This document shows positions 18,231 to 27,219 of a stretch of DNA of 64,000 nt, piece after piece. The position numbers and the translations under genes were made by a program. Each line of letters opens with the position of its first letter. Position 1 is the stretch's first letter. Source of the stretch: Levilactobacillus angrenensis (GTDB lineage Bacteria; Bacillota; Bacilli; Lactobacillales; Lactobacillaceae); the NCBI RefSeq assembly GCF_003946085.1, contig NZ_RHOB01000002.1, positions 1 to 64,000 on the forward strand, read 5' to 3'. The notes below the pieces were generated by a model. It saw only the letters and a program-made list of their open reading frames with translations, had not been told where the DNA came from and did no database searches.

Positions 18231-19586
18231 ATGAAAGTCACAGTTGTTGGTTGTACACACGCAGGCACCTTTGCCATTAAGCAGATCTTAGCAGAACATC
18301 CAGATGCAGAAGTCACCGTTTACGAAAAGAACGATAACATCTCCTTCCTGTCCTGTGGGATTGCCTTGTACCTCGGTGGAAAGGTTGCGGACCCCCAAGG
18401 TTTATTCTATTCCAGTCCTGAAGAACTCAAGAGCTTAGGCGCCGATGTCCAAATGAATCACAATGTTTTGAACATCGACCCTGATCAAAAGACCGTGACC
18501 GTCGAAGACATGAATACCCATGAACAAACGACGGCCGACTACGACAAGCTGGTCATGACCTCTGGTTCTTGGCCAATCGTGCCTAAGATTCCGGGGATTG
18601 ACGGCGACCACGTCAAGCTTTGCAAGAACTGGAACCACGCCCAAACTTTAATTGAAGAAGCCAAATCAGCTAAACACATTACCGTGATTGGTGCCGGCTA
18701 CATCGGTGCCGAACTGGCTGAAGCCTACTCAACGACTGGCCACGACGTCACGTTGATCGACGCCATGGACCGCGTGATGCCAAAGTACTTTGACTCAGAA
18801 TTCACAGACGTGATCGAGCAAGACTACCGCGATAACCACGTGCAATTAGCCTTAGGCGAAACGGTTCAGAGCTTCACTGATACCGGTGATGGCGTCACCA
18901 TCAAGACCGACAAAGGGAGTTACGACACGAACTTAGCCATCTTGTGCATCGGCTTCCGGCCAAACACGGACCTCTTAAAGGGCAAGGTCGACATGGCTAA
19001 GAATGGCGCCATCATTACTGATGACTACATGCGCTCCTCTAACCCAGACATTTTCGCTGCCGGCGACAGTGCCGCTGTGCACTACAACCCGACCCACCAA
19101 AACGCCTACATCCCACTGGCTACCAACGCGGTGCGTCAAGGAATCTTAGTTGGTAAGAACTTGGTCAAGCCAACCGTGAAGTACATGGGGACACAATCCT
19201 CCTCTGGCTTAGCCCTCTACGACCGGACCATCGTCTCGACCGGGTTGACGCTGGCCGCTGCCAAGCAACAAGGCATCAACGCCGAACAAGTTATCGTCAA
19301 GGACAACTACCGGCCAGAATTCATGCCAACCACGGAACCCGTTTTAATGTCGCTGGTCTTTGATCCCGACAGTCGGCGGATCTTAGGTGGCGCGCTGATG
19401 AGTCACTACGACGTCTCACAATCAGCCAACACCCTTTCCGTTTGCATCCAAAACGAAAACACGATTGACGACCTGGCCATGGTCGACATGCTCTTCCAGC
19501 CTAACTTCGACCGGCCGTTCAACTACCTGAACATCTTGGCCCAAGCGGCACAAGCCAAGGTCGCTAAGCTCCAACCAGCCGAATAA
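18231..19586 (+). CDS. nox: NADH oxidase, water-forming (FAD-dependent)
   Basis: Reduces O2 to water with two NADH, protecting the cell from oxygen and regenerating NAD+. The start is the ATG behind GGGAGG, giving 451 residues, the usual length; an upstream in-frame codon at 18189 lies in the leader. The N-terminal Rossmann fold contains GCTHAG with the active-site His10, and NISFLSCGIALYL carries the redox-active Cys42, the single cysteine expected for four-electron reduction. A second Rossmann motif, GAGYIGAELAEAY, binds NADH, and DIFAAGDSA binds FAD. Followed by a strong terminator. Oxygen- or redox-dependent control is suggested by two palindromes at the promoter. Confidence 0.94.
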   Translation: MKVTVVGCTHAGTFAIKQILAEHPDAEVTVYEKNDNISFLSCGIALYLGGKVADPQGLFYSSPEELKSLGADVQMNHNVLNIDPDQKTVTVEDMNTHEQTTADYDKLVMTSGSWPIVPKIPGIDGDHVKLCKNWNHAQTLIEEAKSAKHITVIGAGYIGAELAEAYSTTGHDVTLIDAMDRVMPKYFDSEFTDVIEQDYRDNHVQLALGETVQSFTDTGDGVTIKTDKGSYDTNLAILCIGFRPNTDLLKGKVDMAKNGAIITDDYMRSSNPDIFAAGDSAAVHYNPTHQNAYIPLATNAVRQGILVGKNLVKPTVKYMGTQSSSGLALYDRTIVSTGLTLAAAKQQGINAEQVIVKDNYRPEFMPTTEPVLMSLVFDPDSRRILGGALMSHYDVSQSANTLSVCIQNENTIDDLAMVDMLFQPNFDRPFNYLNILAQAAQAKVAKLQPAE

Positions 19587-19615
19587 CGCTTCTTTATTTA
19601 ACCGAATAACGCTTA

Positions 19616-19658
19616 AAAAGGTTGTGCGCATTCACTTCAGAATGCGGCACAACCTTTT
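19616..19658 (+). terminator. Terminator of nox
   Basis: Long stem AAAAGGTTGTGC-CATTC / GAATG-GCACAACCTTTT 30 bp after the nox stop codon. Confidence 0.88.
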
Positions 19659-19660
19659 AG

Positions 19661-19775
19661 TCTGGGCCAGACTTTCAAGCGAATCGGAAGCCCGTTTCTC
19701 AGGCTGGCGGTGGTCCCCATAGCAGGCAGCAGGTGGAACGCAGGCTCTGATTTAGCCAATTTTAATATCCAGAAT
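19661..19775 (+). repeat. Repeat family II copy
   Basis: Carries TTTCAAGCGAA, GTTTCTCAGGCTGG, GGTCCCCATAGCAGGCAG and CGCAGGCTC, matching the copies at 12216 and 31139 in the same order. It sits in the convergent gap between nox and the WxL protein gene. Confidence 0.7.
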
Positions 19776-19838
19776 CCTTTCCTAGCTTATTCATTATCAG
19801 CCTTGATACTCGCTAGTTAATCGACTCTTGCCCCAGTG

Positions 19839-21965
19839 TTACGGGACATCGTTCAGCAGCCAGGTCACCGTACTCGAATAGGTACCGGACAAGGCCGCAC
19901 TGTTGACCTCGAGCAATAGCCCGCTCTCGTCGTCCCAGTCATCGACCACATTGGTGACCACGTCTGCGTCTTCAGCCTCACCTTGACTGATGGTGATGGG
20001 CGTCGTTCCAATCGGCGTGCGGTCAGCCCCATCATGGTAACTCAACGTGCCCGCCAGTATTTGGCCGTGTTGATTGACAAACGGCGTGCTGGTCACTTGG
20101 AGCGCCCACTTTGCCCCGGCCTCCCGGGTATCAAGGATTTCGACCTGCCAGTCCAGTGTCCGCTTGACCCGTTGGTGCGTGCCGGTCAGCGTGGTCTCTT
20201 CAAATGAACTTCGGTCCGCGACCGTCTGGAACACCAGCTGACGACTGACGGTAATCGTAAATTTCACTTCATTCGACACGTTGCCGTAGGGATCGGACAC
20301 CGTGGTGATCAGCGTGTTCTGACCACTTTGCAGGTCGGCTGCCGCAACCGTCACGTCGAAACGCCCACTGGATGGGTCATCGCCGGCCGTCATTTGAAAA
20401 TCTGGGCGTTGTTTGCCGTTCAAGCTGGTGTGGACCGTCATGTCCGGATTGGTCAGGTCGACCCCTTCCGGCACGACGACCAGCCCCTTCATGATTGCGT
20501 CTTCATTTGCTTCAAGCTGCACGCTACTGCCGGATAGCGACGCCGCGTACAATTCCAGCGTTGGGTTCAGAGTAAAGGCCGGCGTATCCGTGGTCACGAC
20601 CCCGTTGACGGCACTAAAGGTACTAGCCACCGAGTTCACGGTGACGGGTGCTTTCAAATTATTCGCCGTTCCCGTTAGACTGATGGTAGCCGTCGCGTTG
20701 GCAGCGGACAGTGCCTGGGCCAATTTGACCGTGACCTGATTGTTCGTCAGCCCCGCCAGGTCGACCGTTGCCGTGGTGCCATCCGCGTAGGTGATTTTCC
20801 CCGCGTCGACTGCCAGTTGGTCTGGAATCTGGAGTTGCGCTTGCACGTCCTGCCAGTCTTGCTTACCACTCAAATAAGCCAATTGGTACTCCAGCTTAAA
20901 CGCGTCTTGCCCCTTGAGGCTATCGCCATCTTGAATGACCTTGCCCGTCGTGGTATCCGTTAGCTTGGCAGTCGCCCGCGCGTCGACCAAGCCCGGAACT
21001 TCTTCGATGACCACTAAATTATTTTCATAGCTATCCCCAGTGGCACCGGTAAAGCCCCACCGGATTTGACCGGTGTTTTTCGGATCAATCTTGTTTAAAT
21101 CCAACTTGGCGGTCGCCTGCAGGCCAGACTGAGCCGTCCCCGACACCGGGTCCTTATCGTTGAAGGTGTACGTCATTTCCTGCGTGCTCGCATCCCAATC
21201 TAAGCTTAAATGGTGCCACGCCCCGTTAGCCAGCAGCGTGTAGTCCCCCTTCAACAGGCCATCGTGGGTCTGCGTCGCGTAGTAGCCCACGCTGTAGATG
21301 GGCAGTAGCGTCGAGGTTCGGACCATTTGGTAACTGCTCGTTGCGGCGGGATAGTTATTGGCGATGTGTGGGCCGGCGATACCGACGTCAAAGGAATCCG
21401 CGTCCCCGGTATTGCCGTAATTCGTCGACGTGTTCAGGTGCGTGTCAAATTCCAGCGCCCAACTGTTTTGAATCGCCGTCGTGGCCAGCTTGTCTGGCGT
21501 CGTCTGCTTCTTATCTGTGTCGACGCCCCAGACACCCAGCGTTTCGCCAGACACATTCTTGCCAAATTTCGGCGTGGCCGCTAAACCGCTTTCATCGTTG
21601 TGCATCACAAAAGCCATGCCGTCCGCGGCCTTCTTGCCAGTGTTGCCGAAGTATAGCCACATCGAGGCGGACTGGTTCTGAGTCAAATCAAAAACGTTGT
21701 CCGCCGTTGACCACAGCGCCCCAAATTGCTTCTTACCATTGTTGACCTTCGCTGCCTGCGTGCCTGTAATGGCGGGATTCGTCGTACCGACCACCGCGGC
21801 TTGGTTATTGCTCGTGGTCCCCGGCACAAAAATGTTATCGAGGGAGATTCCCTGCGGTGCGGTCTTCAACGCTTGATCATAATCCGCATCCGCCTGCGCC
21901 ACGGTACCGCCAATCAGCAGTAATCCCAGGCCAACGACCCACCCTAACCAATTCTTTCGTTTCAT
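19839..21965 (-). CDS. Cell-surface protein with L-type lectin domain and C-terminal WxL domain
   Basis: 708-residue secreted protein. A signal peptide (basic MKRKNW, hydrophobic core, cleavage near AQA-DA at about 26) is followed by a legume-lectin-like domain (about 30-320) with the ADGMAFVMHN segment, then two or three immunoglobulin-like stretches. The C-terminal 120 residues show the WxL pattern: AKWALQVTS and, at the end, YSSTVTWLLNDVP. WxL domains attach proteins non-covalently to peptidoglycan. Start at an ATG behind GAGAGGAG. WxL proteins usually come in clusters with DUF916 partners; here it stands alone. Carbohydrate ligand is unknown. A perfect palindrome upstream (22077-22100) could regulate it. 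Confidence 0.85.
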   Translation of the reverse strand: MKRKNWLGWVVGLGLLLIGGTVAQADADYDQALKTAPQGISLDNIFVPGTTSNNQAAVVGTTNPAITGTQAAKVNNGKKQFGALWSTADNVFDLTQNQSASMWLYFGNTGKKAADGMAFVMHNDESGLAATPKFGKNVSGETLGVWGVDTDKKQTTPDKLATTAIQNSWALEFDTHLNTSTNYGNTGDADSFDVGIAGPHIANNYPAATSSYQMVRTSTLLPIYSVGYYATQTHDGLLKGDYTLLANGAWHHLSLDWDASTQEMTYTFNDKDPVSGTAQSGLQATAKLDLNKIDPKNTGQIRWGFTGATGDSYENNLVVIEEVPGLVDARATAKLTDTTTGKVIQDGDSLKGQDAFKLEYQLAYLSGKQDWQDVQAQLQIPDQLAVDAGKITYADGTTATVDLAGLTNNQVTVKLAQALSAANATATISLTGTANNLKAPVTVNSVASTFSAVNGVVTTDTPAFTLNPTLELYAASLSGSSVQLEANEDAIMKGLVVVPEGVDLTNPDMTVHTSLNGKQRPDFQMTAGDDPSSGRFDVTVAAADLQSGQNTLITTVSDPYGNVSNEVKFTITVSRQLVFQTVADRSSFEETTLTGTHQRVKRTLDWQVEILDTREAGAKWALQVTSTPFVNQHGQILAGTLSYHDGADRTPIGTTPITISQGEAEDADVVTNVVDDWDDESGLLLEVNSAALSGTYSSTVTWLLNDVP

Positions 21966-22076
21966 CGCAACCGCTCCTCTCTGTCCCCAAACGGTTGTGG
22001 GACTTAATCTCTATCTGCCATGACCATTTCGTTTATAGTGTAACAGAAATAGGCTTTTTCCGACTGAGTCGAGCAG

Positions 22077-22100
22077 ATTTCGAAGAGCAAGCTTCGAAAT
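22077..22100. promoter_or_regulatory. Palindrome upstream of the WxL protein gene
   Basis: ATTTCGAA-GAGCAAGC-TTCGAAAT, perfect 8-bp arms, about 110 bp before the WxL gene start and outside the prfC terminator. No T-run follows on either strand, so an operator is more likely than a terminator. Confidence 0.4.
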
Positions 22101-22159
22101 TTGACTTTCAGTAATTGACCAACTCACTGCCTGATAATCCGATTCGCTGACAGCAGGCA

Positions 22160-22205
22160 AAAACCGCCGCAACGGCTGCCTCCCAAGAGGCGCGTTGCGA
22201 CGGTT
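22160..22205 (-). terminator. Terminator of prfC
   Basis: AACCG-CGCAACG pairs with CGTTGCG-CGGTT around an inner GCCTC/GAGGC arm, ending 10 bp downstream of the prfC stop. The T-run on the minus side is short (GGTTTTTGCC). Confidence 0.8.
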
Positions 22206-22214
22206 CAGTTATGC

Positions 22215-23792
22215 TTAAAGTTTAGCAGTCAATTCAACATCTGGGTACTTGTCCTTGAACCAACGTTCTGCGAAGTGGTTTTCAAACAAGAACAGTGGCT
22301 CACCGTGATTGTCCTTGACCAACAGGTTCCGGGATGACGACATCCGTTCGTCCAATTGGTCCGGATTGATCCAGCGGGCAGTCTTCTTACCCATTGGTTC
22401 CATGACAACTTCGGAGTTGTACTCGTTTTGCATCCGGAACTGGAAGACTTCGAACTGCAGTTGACCCACGGCCCCTAAGATGTAGTCGCCAGTCGAATAC
22501 GACGTGTACAGCTGAACGGCCCCTTCTTGGACCAGCTGATTGATCCCCTTGTGGAAGGACTTTTGCTTCATGACGTTCTTAGCTGAGACCCGTACGAAGA
22601 GTTCTGGCGTAAATTGGGGAAGCTTTTCAAACTTGATCTTATTCTTACCCGTATAAATGGCATCGCCAATCTGGAAATTCCCCGTATCATACAGTCCGAT
22701 AATGTCTCCAGCCACGGCCGTTTCCACGTTTTCCCGTGTGTCGGCCATGAATTCCGTCACGTTGGACAACCGGAGCTTCTTACCGGTCCGTTCCTGGATC
22801 ACGTCCATCCCCCGGTCAAATTCACCGGAACAGATCCGCACGAAGGCAATCCGGTCACGGTGATGCGGGTTCATGTTGGCCTGAATCTTGAAGACGAAAC
22901 CGGAGAATTCAGGGTCGGTCGGTGCCACGTCCGTATCTTCTTCGGTGTGGTGGCTCGCCGGCTTCGGCGCGTATTCCAAATACGTTTCCAAGAACGTCTT
23001 GACCCCAAAGTCAGCCAAGGCGGACCCAAAGAACACCGGCGTTTGGTCCCCACTGGCAATCTTAGCTTCGTCAAATTGGTTACCGGCCTCACTGATCAGC
23101 TCCATGTTGTCCTTGGCATCCTGGTACCAGCTGTCCTCTTCCAAGGCGTTGGGTTCGGCCAAGTCGCCGTCATCCTTTAATGGCAAATACTGGTGGGCGT
23201 CGTCATCGGGCCGGAACAAAGCCACACGGTGGTGGTAACGGTCATACAGACCCTTTAATTCCTTCCCCATTCCGATTGGCCAGTTCATCGGATAACCTTC
23301 GATGCCCAAGACATCTTCCAGCTCAGCGATGAGGTCCATCGGGTCACGACCATCCCGGTCCAGCTTGTTCATGAAGGTAAAGATCGGGATGCCTCGCATC
23401 TTACAAATTTGGAACAGCTTCTTGGTCTGCGGTTCGATCCCCTTGGCGGAGTCGATAACCATGACCGCGGAGTCCACGGCCATCAGGGTCCGGTAAGTAT
23501 CTTCAGAGAAGTCTTCGTGTCCTGGGGTATCCAAAATGTTGATTCGCTTACCTTGGTAGTCGAATTGCATCACGGAACTGGTAACGGAGATGCCCCGCTT
23601 CTGTTCGATTTCCATCCAGTCAGACTTGGCAAAATTACCACTCTTTCTGGCCTTAACGGTCCCGGCTTCCCGGACCACGCCCCCAAACAACAGCAGCTGT
23701 TCGGTAATCGTCGTCTTCCCGGCATCGGGGTGAGAGATGATGGCAAACGTCCGGCGTTTATCCACCGCTGACGCTAAAGTTTTTTCACTCAT
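22215..23792 (-). CDS. prfC: Peptide chain release factor 3
   Basis: Translational GTPase that recycles RF1/RF2 from the ribosome after termination. The 525-residue protein begins with the G domain: SHPDAGKTT (P-loop, about 20-28), the switch region [23 protein letters not shown] (G3) and [11 protein letters not shown] (G4). The switch-I and the C-terminal domain order distinguish it from EF-G and TypA. It starts at an ATG behind a weak GAGGAAAA. A single-gene unit with its own terminator. Confidence 0.95.
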   Translation of the reverse strand: MSEKTLASAVDKRRTFAIISHPDAGKTTITEQLLLFGGVVREAGTVKARKSGNFAKSDWMEIEQKRGISVTSSVMQFDYQGKRINILDTPGHEDFSEDTYRTLMAVDSAVMVIDSAKGIEPQTKKLFQICKMRGIPIFTFMNKLDRDGRDPMDLIAELEDVLGIEGYPMNWPIGMGKELKGLYDRYHHRVALFRPDDDAHQYLPLKDDGDLAEPNALEEDSWYQDAKDNMELISEAGNQFDEAKIASGDQTPVFFGSALADFGVKTFLETYLEYAPKPASHHTEEDTDVAPTDPEFSGFVFKIQANMNPHHRDRIAFVRICSGEFDRGMDVIQERTGKKLRLSNVTEFMADTRENVETAVAGDIIGLYDTGNFQIGDAIYTGKNKIKFEKLPQFTPELFVRVSAKNVMKQKSFHKGINQLVQEGAVQLYTSYSTGDYILGAVGQLQFEVFQFRMQNEYNSEVVMEPMGKKTARWINPDQLDERMSSSRNLLVKDNHGEPLFLFENHFAERWFKDKYPDVELTAKL

Positions 23793-24028
23793 ATTTTTTC
23801 CTCACAAATTTTTTTATTTAGTATTTAGAGTCTCATTTAAGTTTAAAGGTCACAGCTAGTAATTTTAACACATTTAGCAGGCTGTTGAAAGCTATCAGCC
23901 GGTGAACACCTGGCTCCGACCTAGACAGTTCAGGGGCCCCGTCAGAGTTTTGCCAGCTAGTTCGTCGGTTGCTGGGATTTCGTGGTATGATTAAGGAATG
24001 AAGTTTATTCTTAGAAACGGGTGAAATT

Positions 24029-24583
24029 ATGTCGGCGTCTACTGAAGCCTTACTCATTGAAATCGTCTTTGGTGTGGGAGCCCTAGTGGTCTTGGGTGGC
24101 CTGGCCGGGTTGCTCATCGCGCGGGCCAAGCACCAACCATTGCGGCCCACCATGTCTGTGATTCTCTGTGGTGCCGGGCTAGCGGTGATTGCGTTGCTGC
24201 TCAACAACTTGTTGTTTCGGAGCTACGACCACGTCCAATTAAAAAAGAATCAATATTACGAAGTCACCAGCCTGACCGCCAACATGAAACAATCGCTGGC
24301 CAGCAGCCGGACGGCCAATCAACCGGTTAGTCCTCAAGCCAAGAAGGCCAGCAAGAATGTCACTTACCTGGTCAAGAATCTCAAGCAGCCGACGCACGCG
24401 TTGCGCCTAGCCAAGGAAGCCCAACACCAGCTCACGACGGTCAAGCAGCCTAACGTGCAATTGGTGCGGCGCAATTACCGGGTAATCTTGCATTCGTACT
24501 TCAAGCAGACGGGCATCACGACCGAGCAAGTCGATCAGCTGACCGCGCACGCCTACCGCCAAGCCACTAGTTATCAACGGTAA
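24029..24583 (+). CDS. Small membrane protein, unknown function (184 aa)
   Basis: Two hydrophobic segments (about 8-30 and 42-64) anchor the N-terminus; the remaining 120 residues are basic and rich in Lys, Gln and Thr with probable helices and no signal-peptide cleavage site. There are no cysteines in the soluble part and no recognisable enzymatic motif. The start ATG follows GGGTGA, a weak ribosome-binding site. The gene is isolated between prfC (opposite strand) and a repeat-rich gap. I do not recognise the family. Confidence 0.55.
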   Translation: MSASTEALLIEIVFGVGALVVLGGLAGLLIARAKHQPLRPTMSVILCGAGLAVIALLLNNLLFRSYDHVQLKKNQYYEVTSLTANMKQSLASSRTANQPVSPQAKKASKNVTYLVKNLKQPTHALRLAKEAQHQLTTVKQPNVQLVRRNYRVILHSYFKQTGITTEQVDQLTAHAYRQATSYQR

Positions 24584-24601
24584 GATTGGCTAGTACAAAC
24601 C

Positions 24602-24655
24602 AGGCCTCCGCCAGTGGCCCAGACATTCCGCCTACTATGGGGACACTTCCAGCAA
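24602..24655 (-). repeat. Repeat family II fragment
   Basis: In reverse orientation this reads CTGGAAGTGTCCCCATAGTAGGCGGAATGTCTGGGCC in outline, matching the central and right part of the family II copy at 31139. It abuts family I copy E. Confidence 0.6.
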
Positions 24656-24663
24656 CAAGGTTA

Positions 24664-24850
24664 ATACTGGCCGCCTACCGTTACGTGAAACTCTAGGCTG
24701 GAACGCTGAGGAAGGACGGACCGAGCCAAGTTCTCGCCCCTTGCTTTGAGCCGAAGAGCACGTCTCAAAGTCACCAATTTACCAGCAAAACCCACTGGTA
24801 AATTCCCCGGCTGAGCCTAGATTTCACTTCACTCACGGCCACAATACCGC
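24664..24850 (-). repeat. Mosaic repeat family I, copy E (terminal repeats changed together)
   Basis: Terminal repeats GTGAAACTCTAGGCT (24685-24699) and AGCCTAGATTTCAC (24814-24827) pair with each other except for one extra base but differ from the terminal repeats of other copies. Inside are hairpin 3 (reduced to CGAG/CTCG), hairpin 2 (CTTTGAG 24744-24750 / CTCAAAG 24764-24770) and a perfect 10-bp hairpin 1 (AATTTACCAG 24776-24785 / CTGGTAAATT 24795-24804). The remainder of 24851-24975 shows nothing I can name. Confidence 0.8.
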
Positions 24851-24975
24851 ACGTCACCAGCAATCCGTTTGCCCACCATAACAGGCCGCGGCACACTAAA
24901 GGTTAAAAGTCATGTAGGCATTGCGGCCCCACCGCAGTCAGCCCCATCACGATAATCAATGACACAACAACAATC

Positions 24976-25021
24976 AAAAAAGCTGCAGGTTCTCACATCA
25001 ACGTGAGTGCCTGCAGTTTTC
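24976..25021. terminator. Bidirectional terminator downstream of the teichoic acid polymerase gene
   Basis: CTGCAGG ... CCTGCAG with an inner CTCAC / GTGAG arm; Ts on both sides. It lies 160 bp beyond the 25181 gene end on the minus strand. Between it and 25180 nothing else is recognisable. Confidence 0.8.
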
Positions 25022-25180
25022 GTTTGTATGGTCATTTAAGTTGTCACCGTGAGAATCACGACAGTTAGCGGTGCCCAGCTAGATAGGTTTAAACCCACCT
25101 AACTGACCGTGTACCACCTTTAGCGAACGGTAAGACGGTCAGCCCCGCATCATCTCGTCAGCCACAGTTGTCACAAACAC

Positions 25181-27205
25181 TTAAACGTTCTTTTCAATCT
25201 GTTGAACCACGTAGTTGACGATCTTCAAGGAACTCAGCCCGTCATCAATGGCACAGAAGCGGCGATAGAAGTCCATGAACTTCTGGTTACCACTCATGTC
25301 AGGCGTCTGGAGCTTCTCGCCGATCATGTCCAGCAACTGCGTTTCATTGTGGGCAATCTCACCCGGCAAATCCTTTTCGTAATCCAAGTAGAAGCCCCGC
25401 AGTTCGTCTTTGTACATGTGGTAATCGTACGGGTAGAACAGAATTGGCCGCTTCAAGTAAGCGAAGTCAAAGAAGACAGATGAGTAGTCGGTGATCAACA
25501 TATCTGAGATCAAGTACAGCTCAGAGATATCAGGATGATTGGACAGGTCAAAGACGACCCCTTCATACCCACTGATATCCAGCGCGTTGGAAATCAAGTA
25601 GTGCATCCGCAAAACTAAGACCGCGTCTTGCCCAAATTTCTCGCGGAAATCATCCAGCGAGAATGGCAGTTCAAAGGTGTACTTCCCCTTTTCGGCGAAC
25701 TGGTTATCCCGGTAAGTTGGCGCGTACAAGACGACCTTCTTATCCAACGGAATGCCGAGTCGTTGCTTCAACGCGACCACGTCTTCTGGCGTACTGTTAA
25801 TGAGTTCGTCATTTCGGGGATAACCGACCTTTAAGATCTGATTGTTAAAGCCAAAGGCCGACCGGAAGATGCGCGTGGAGTAGTCGTTAGGCGAAACCAA
25901 GGCATCCCAGCGGTTGGCTTCCTTCACGAAGTTAGCGTGGTACTTGGCCGTCGTGGTCCCCGGCATCGACACGTTTTCAATGTCCAAGCCCAGTTTCTTT
26001 AACGGCGTTCCGTGCCAAGTCTGGATGTAAGTCACGTAATTGGGCTTACGAACCCAGGCTGGGAAGCGGGCGTTACTGATCCAGAAGCTGGCCTTTTCCA
26101 GCGTCCGGACCCATTTAGCCGTCCGGCGCACCACAAACGGGATTTGATTTTCCCGACAGAACTTCTTTTGTGACTTGTCGATCGACCAGACGAAATTAAA
26201 GCCTGGGTACAGTTGCACGAACAACCGGTAAATGGCGTATGGTGAATCACTGACTTGCCGCCCACCGAAGCTTTCAAAAATCAAAGTGGGTTGCTCAAAT
26301 GGCCGGTGGCCCCGCTTGAATAAGCGCCGCATCCGGGCCAGGTTGACTTTGTCCATCAATAAGGACAACAGCTTGGTAGCCCCGCCGATCTTACTTGGCA
26401 CATTGGCCAAGCGTTGTGGCAACGTTGGCGCCGCCATTTCTTGAATCCGAATCCCGTTGTCAAAGCGCTTTTGGACTAAGATTAGCCGGTGGTTGGCCGT
26501 GATTGCTTGGGTGACCTGCCCGGCCAAGGACTTAGCCAAGACCACGCGTTGTTCCAGATCAGTTCCCGCTACCGTAGAGCGGATGAACAACTGCTGGGTA
26601 CTGTCTTGTGGCAAATCAGATAACGGAATGGCCCCCGTAAACAAGCCGTGCAGGCTCATGTGGGTAATCGGCCACTCCGCAGAACTGGCTTGCTTTTCAT
26701 TCTTCAAGACCAACCGTTGATTCTCGATGGCCTGCCCATTCAACCGGCTACGACCGATCACCTGGAGCTGATCATCTTGCAAGTTGATGGCACTGATGGT
26801 GAACTCTGATTCTGCTTGTTGGGTGTGCAGATTGAAGAGTGCCATCCCCTCGGCATCACTATTGACTTGGTAAAAACTGGTCAACGTTAATTGGTGTCGG
26901 TCGCTTAGGTATTCACTTTCGACTTGAATCAAGCCGCGAGTGTTTTGTTGCCGAATATTTAAGTATAATTCCCAACTGAACTCACTTTGTTCTGAGTGCA
27001 AGATCTGCAGGTCGGCGGCGTTAAGGCGAATCCGTACCACTTCGGCACTGACGATTTTGCTAATGGGAACCGTGATCGAGGCCTTGGTGTTTTTTTCCAA
27101 GAAGGTGACCGCTAAGTCATCAAACGGTTCCGGCACGTCGATCAGTTCAAGTTCGAGTTCCTGTAAATTCTTTTTATGATGTAATCCAGATAAAATCGCA
27201 CGCAC
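25181..27205 (-). CDS. CDP-glycerol:poly(glycerophosphate) glycerophosphotransferase family protein (TagF/TarF-like)
   Basis: 674 residues. The C-terminal half (about 300-670) is a CDP-glycerol glycerophosphotransferase domain: TWHGTPLKKLGLD contains the catalytic-type His, and ITDYSSVFFDFAYLKRPILFYPYD is the signature near the end. These enzymes prime or extend the poly(glycerol phosphate) chain of wall teichoic acid from CDP-glycerol on the inner membrane face. The N-terminal 290 residues have no motif I recognise; TagF-type enzymes often carry such an N-terminal region for membrane or acceptor binding. Located downstream of tagD, the source of CDP-glycerol. Primase versus polymerase cannot be decided here. 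Confidence 0.85.
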   Translation of the reverse strand: MRAILSGLHHKKNLQELELELIDVPEPFDDLAVTFLEKNTKASITVPISKIVSAEVVRIRLNAADLQILHSEQSEFSWELYLNIRQQNTRGLIQVESEYLSDRHQLTLTSFYQVNSDAEGMALFNLHTQQAESEFTISAINLQDDQLQVIGRSRLNGQAIENQRLVLKNEKQASSAEWPITHMSLHGLFTGAIPLSDLPQDSTQQLFIRSTVAGTDLEQRVVLAKSLAGQVTQAITANHRLILVQKRFDNGIRIQEMAAPTLPQRLANVPSKIGGATKLLSLLMDKVNLARMRRLFKRGHRPFEQPTLIFESFGGRQVSDSPYAIYRLFVQLYPGFNFVWSIDKSQKKFCRENQIPFVVRRTAKWVRTLEKASFWISNARFPAWVRKPNYVTYIQTWHGTPLKKLGLDIENVSMPGTTTAKYHANFVKEANRWDALVSPNDYSTRIFRSAFGFNNQILKVGYPRNDELINSTPEDVVALKQRLGIPLDKKVVLYAPTYRDNQFAEKGKYTFELPFSLDDFREKFGQDAVLVLRMHYLISNALDISGYEGVVFDLSNHPDISELYLISDMLITDYSSVFFDFAYLKRPILFYPYDYHMYKDELRGFYLDYEKDLPGEIAHNETQLLDMIGEKLQTPDMSGNQKFMDFYRRFCAIDDGLSSLKIVNYVVQQIEKNV

Positions 27206-27219
27206 GATGGAAAAACTCC

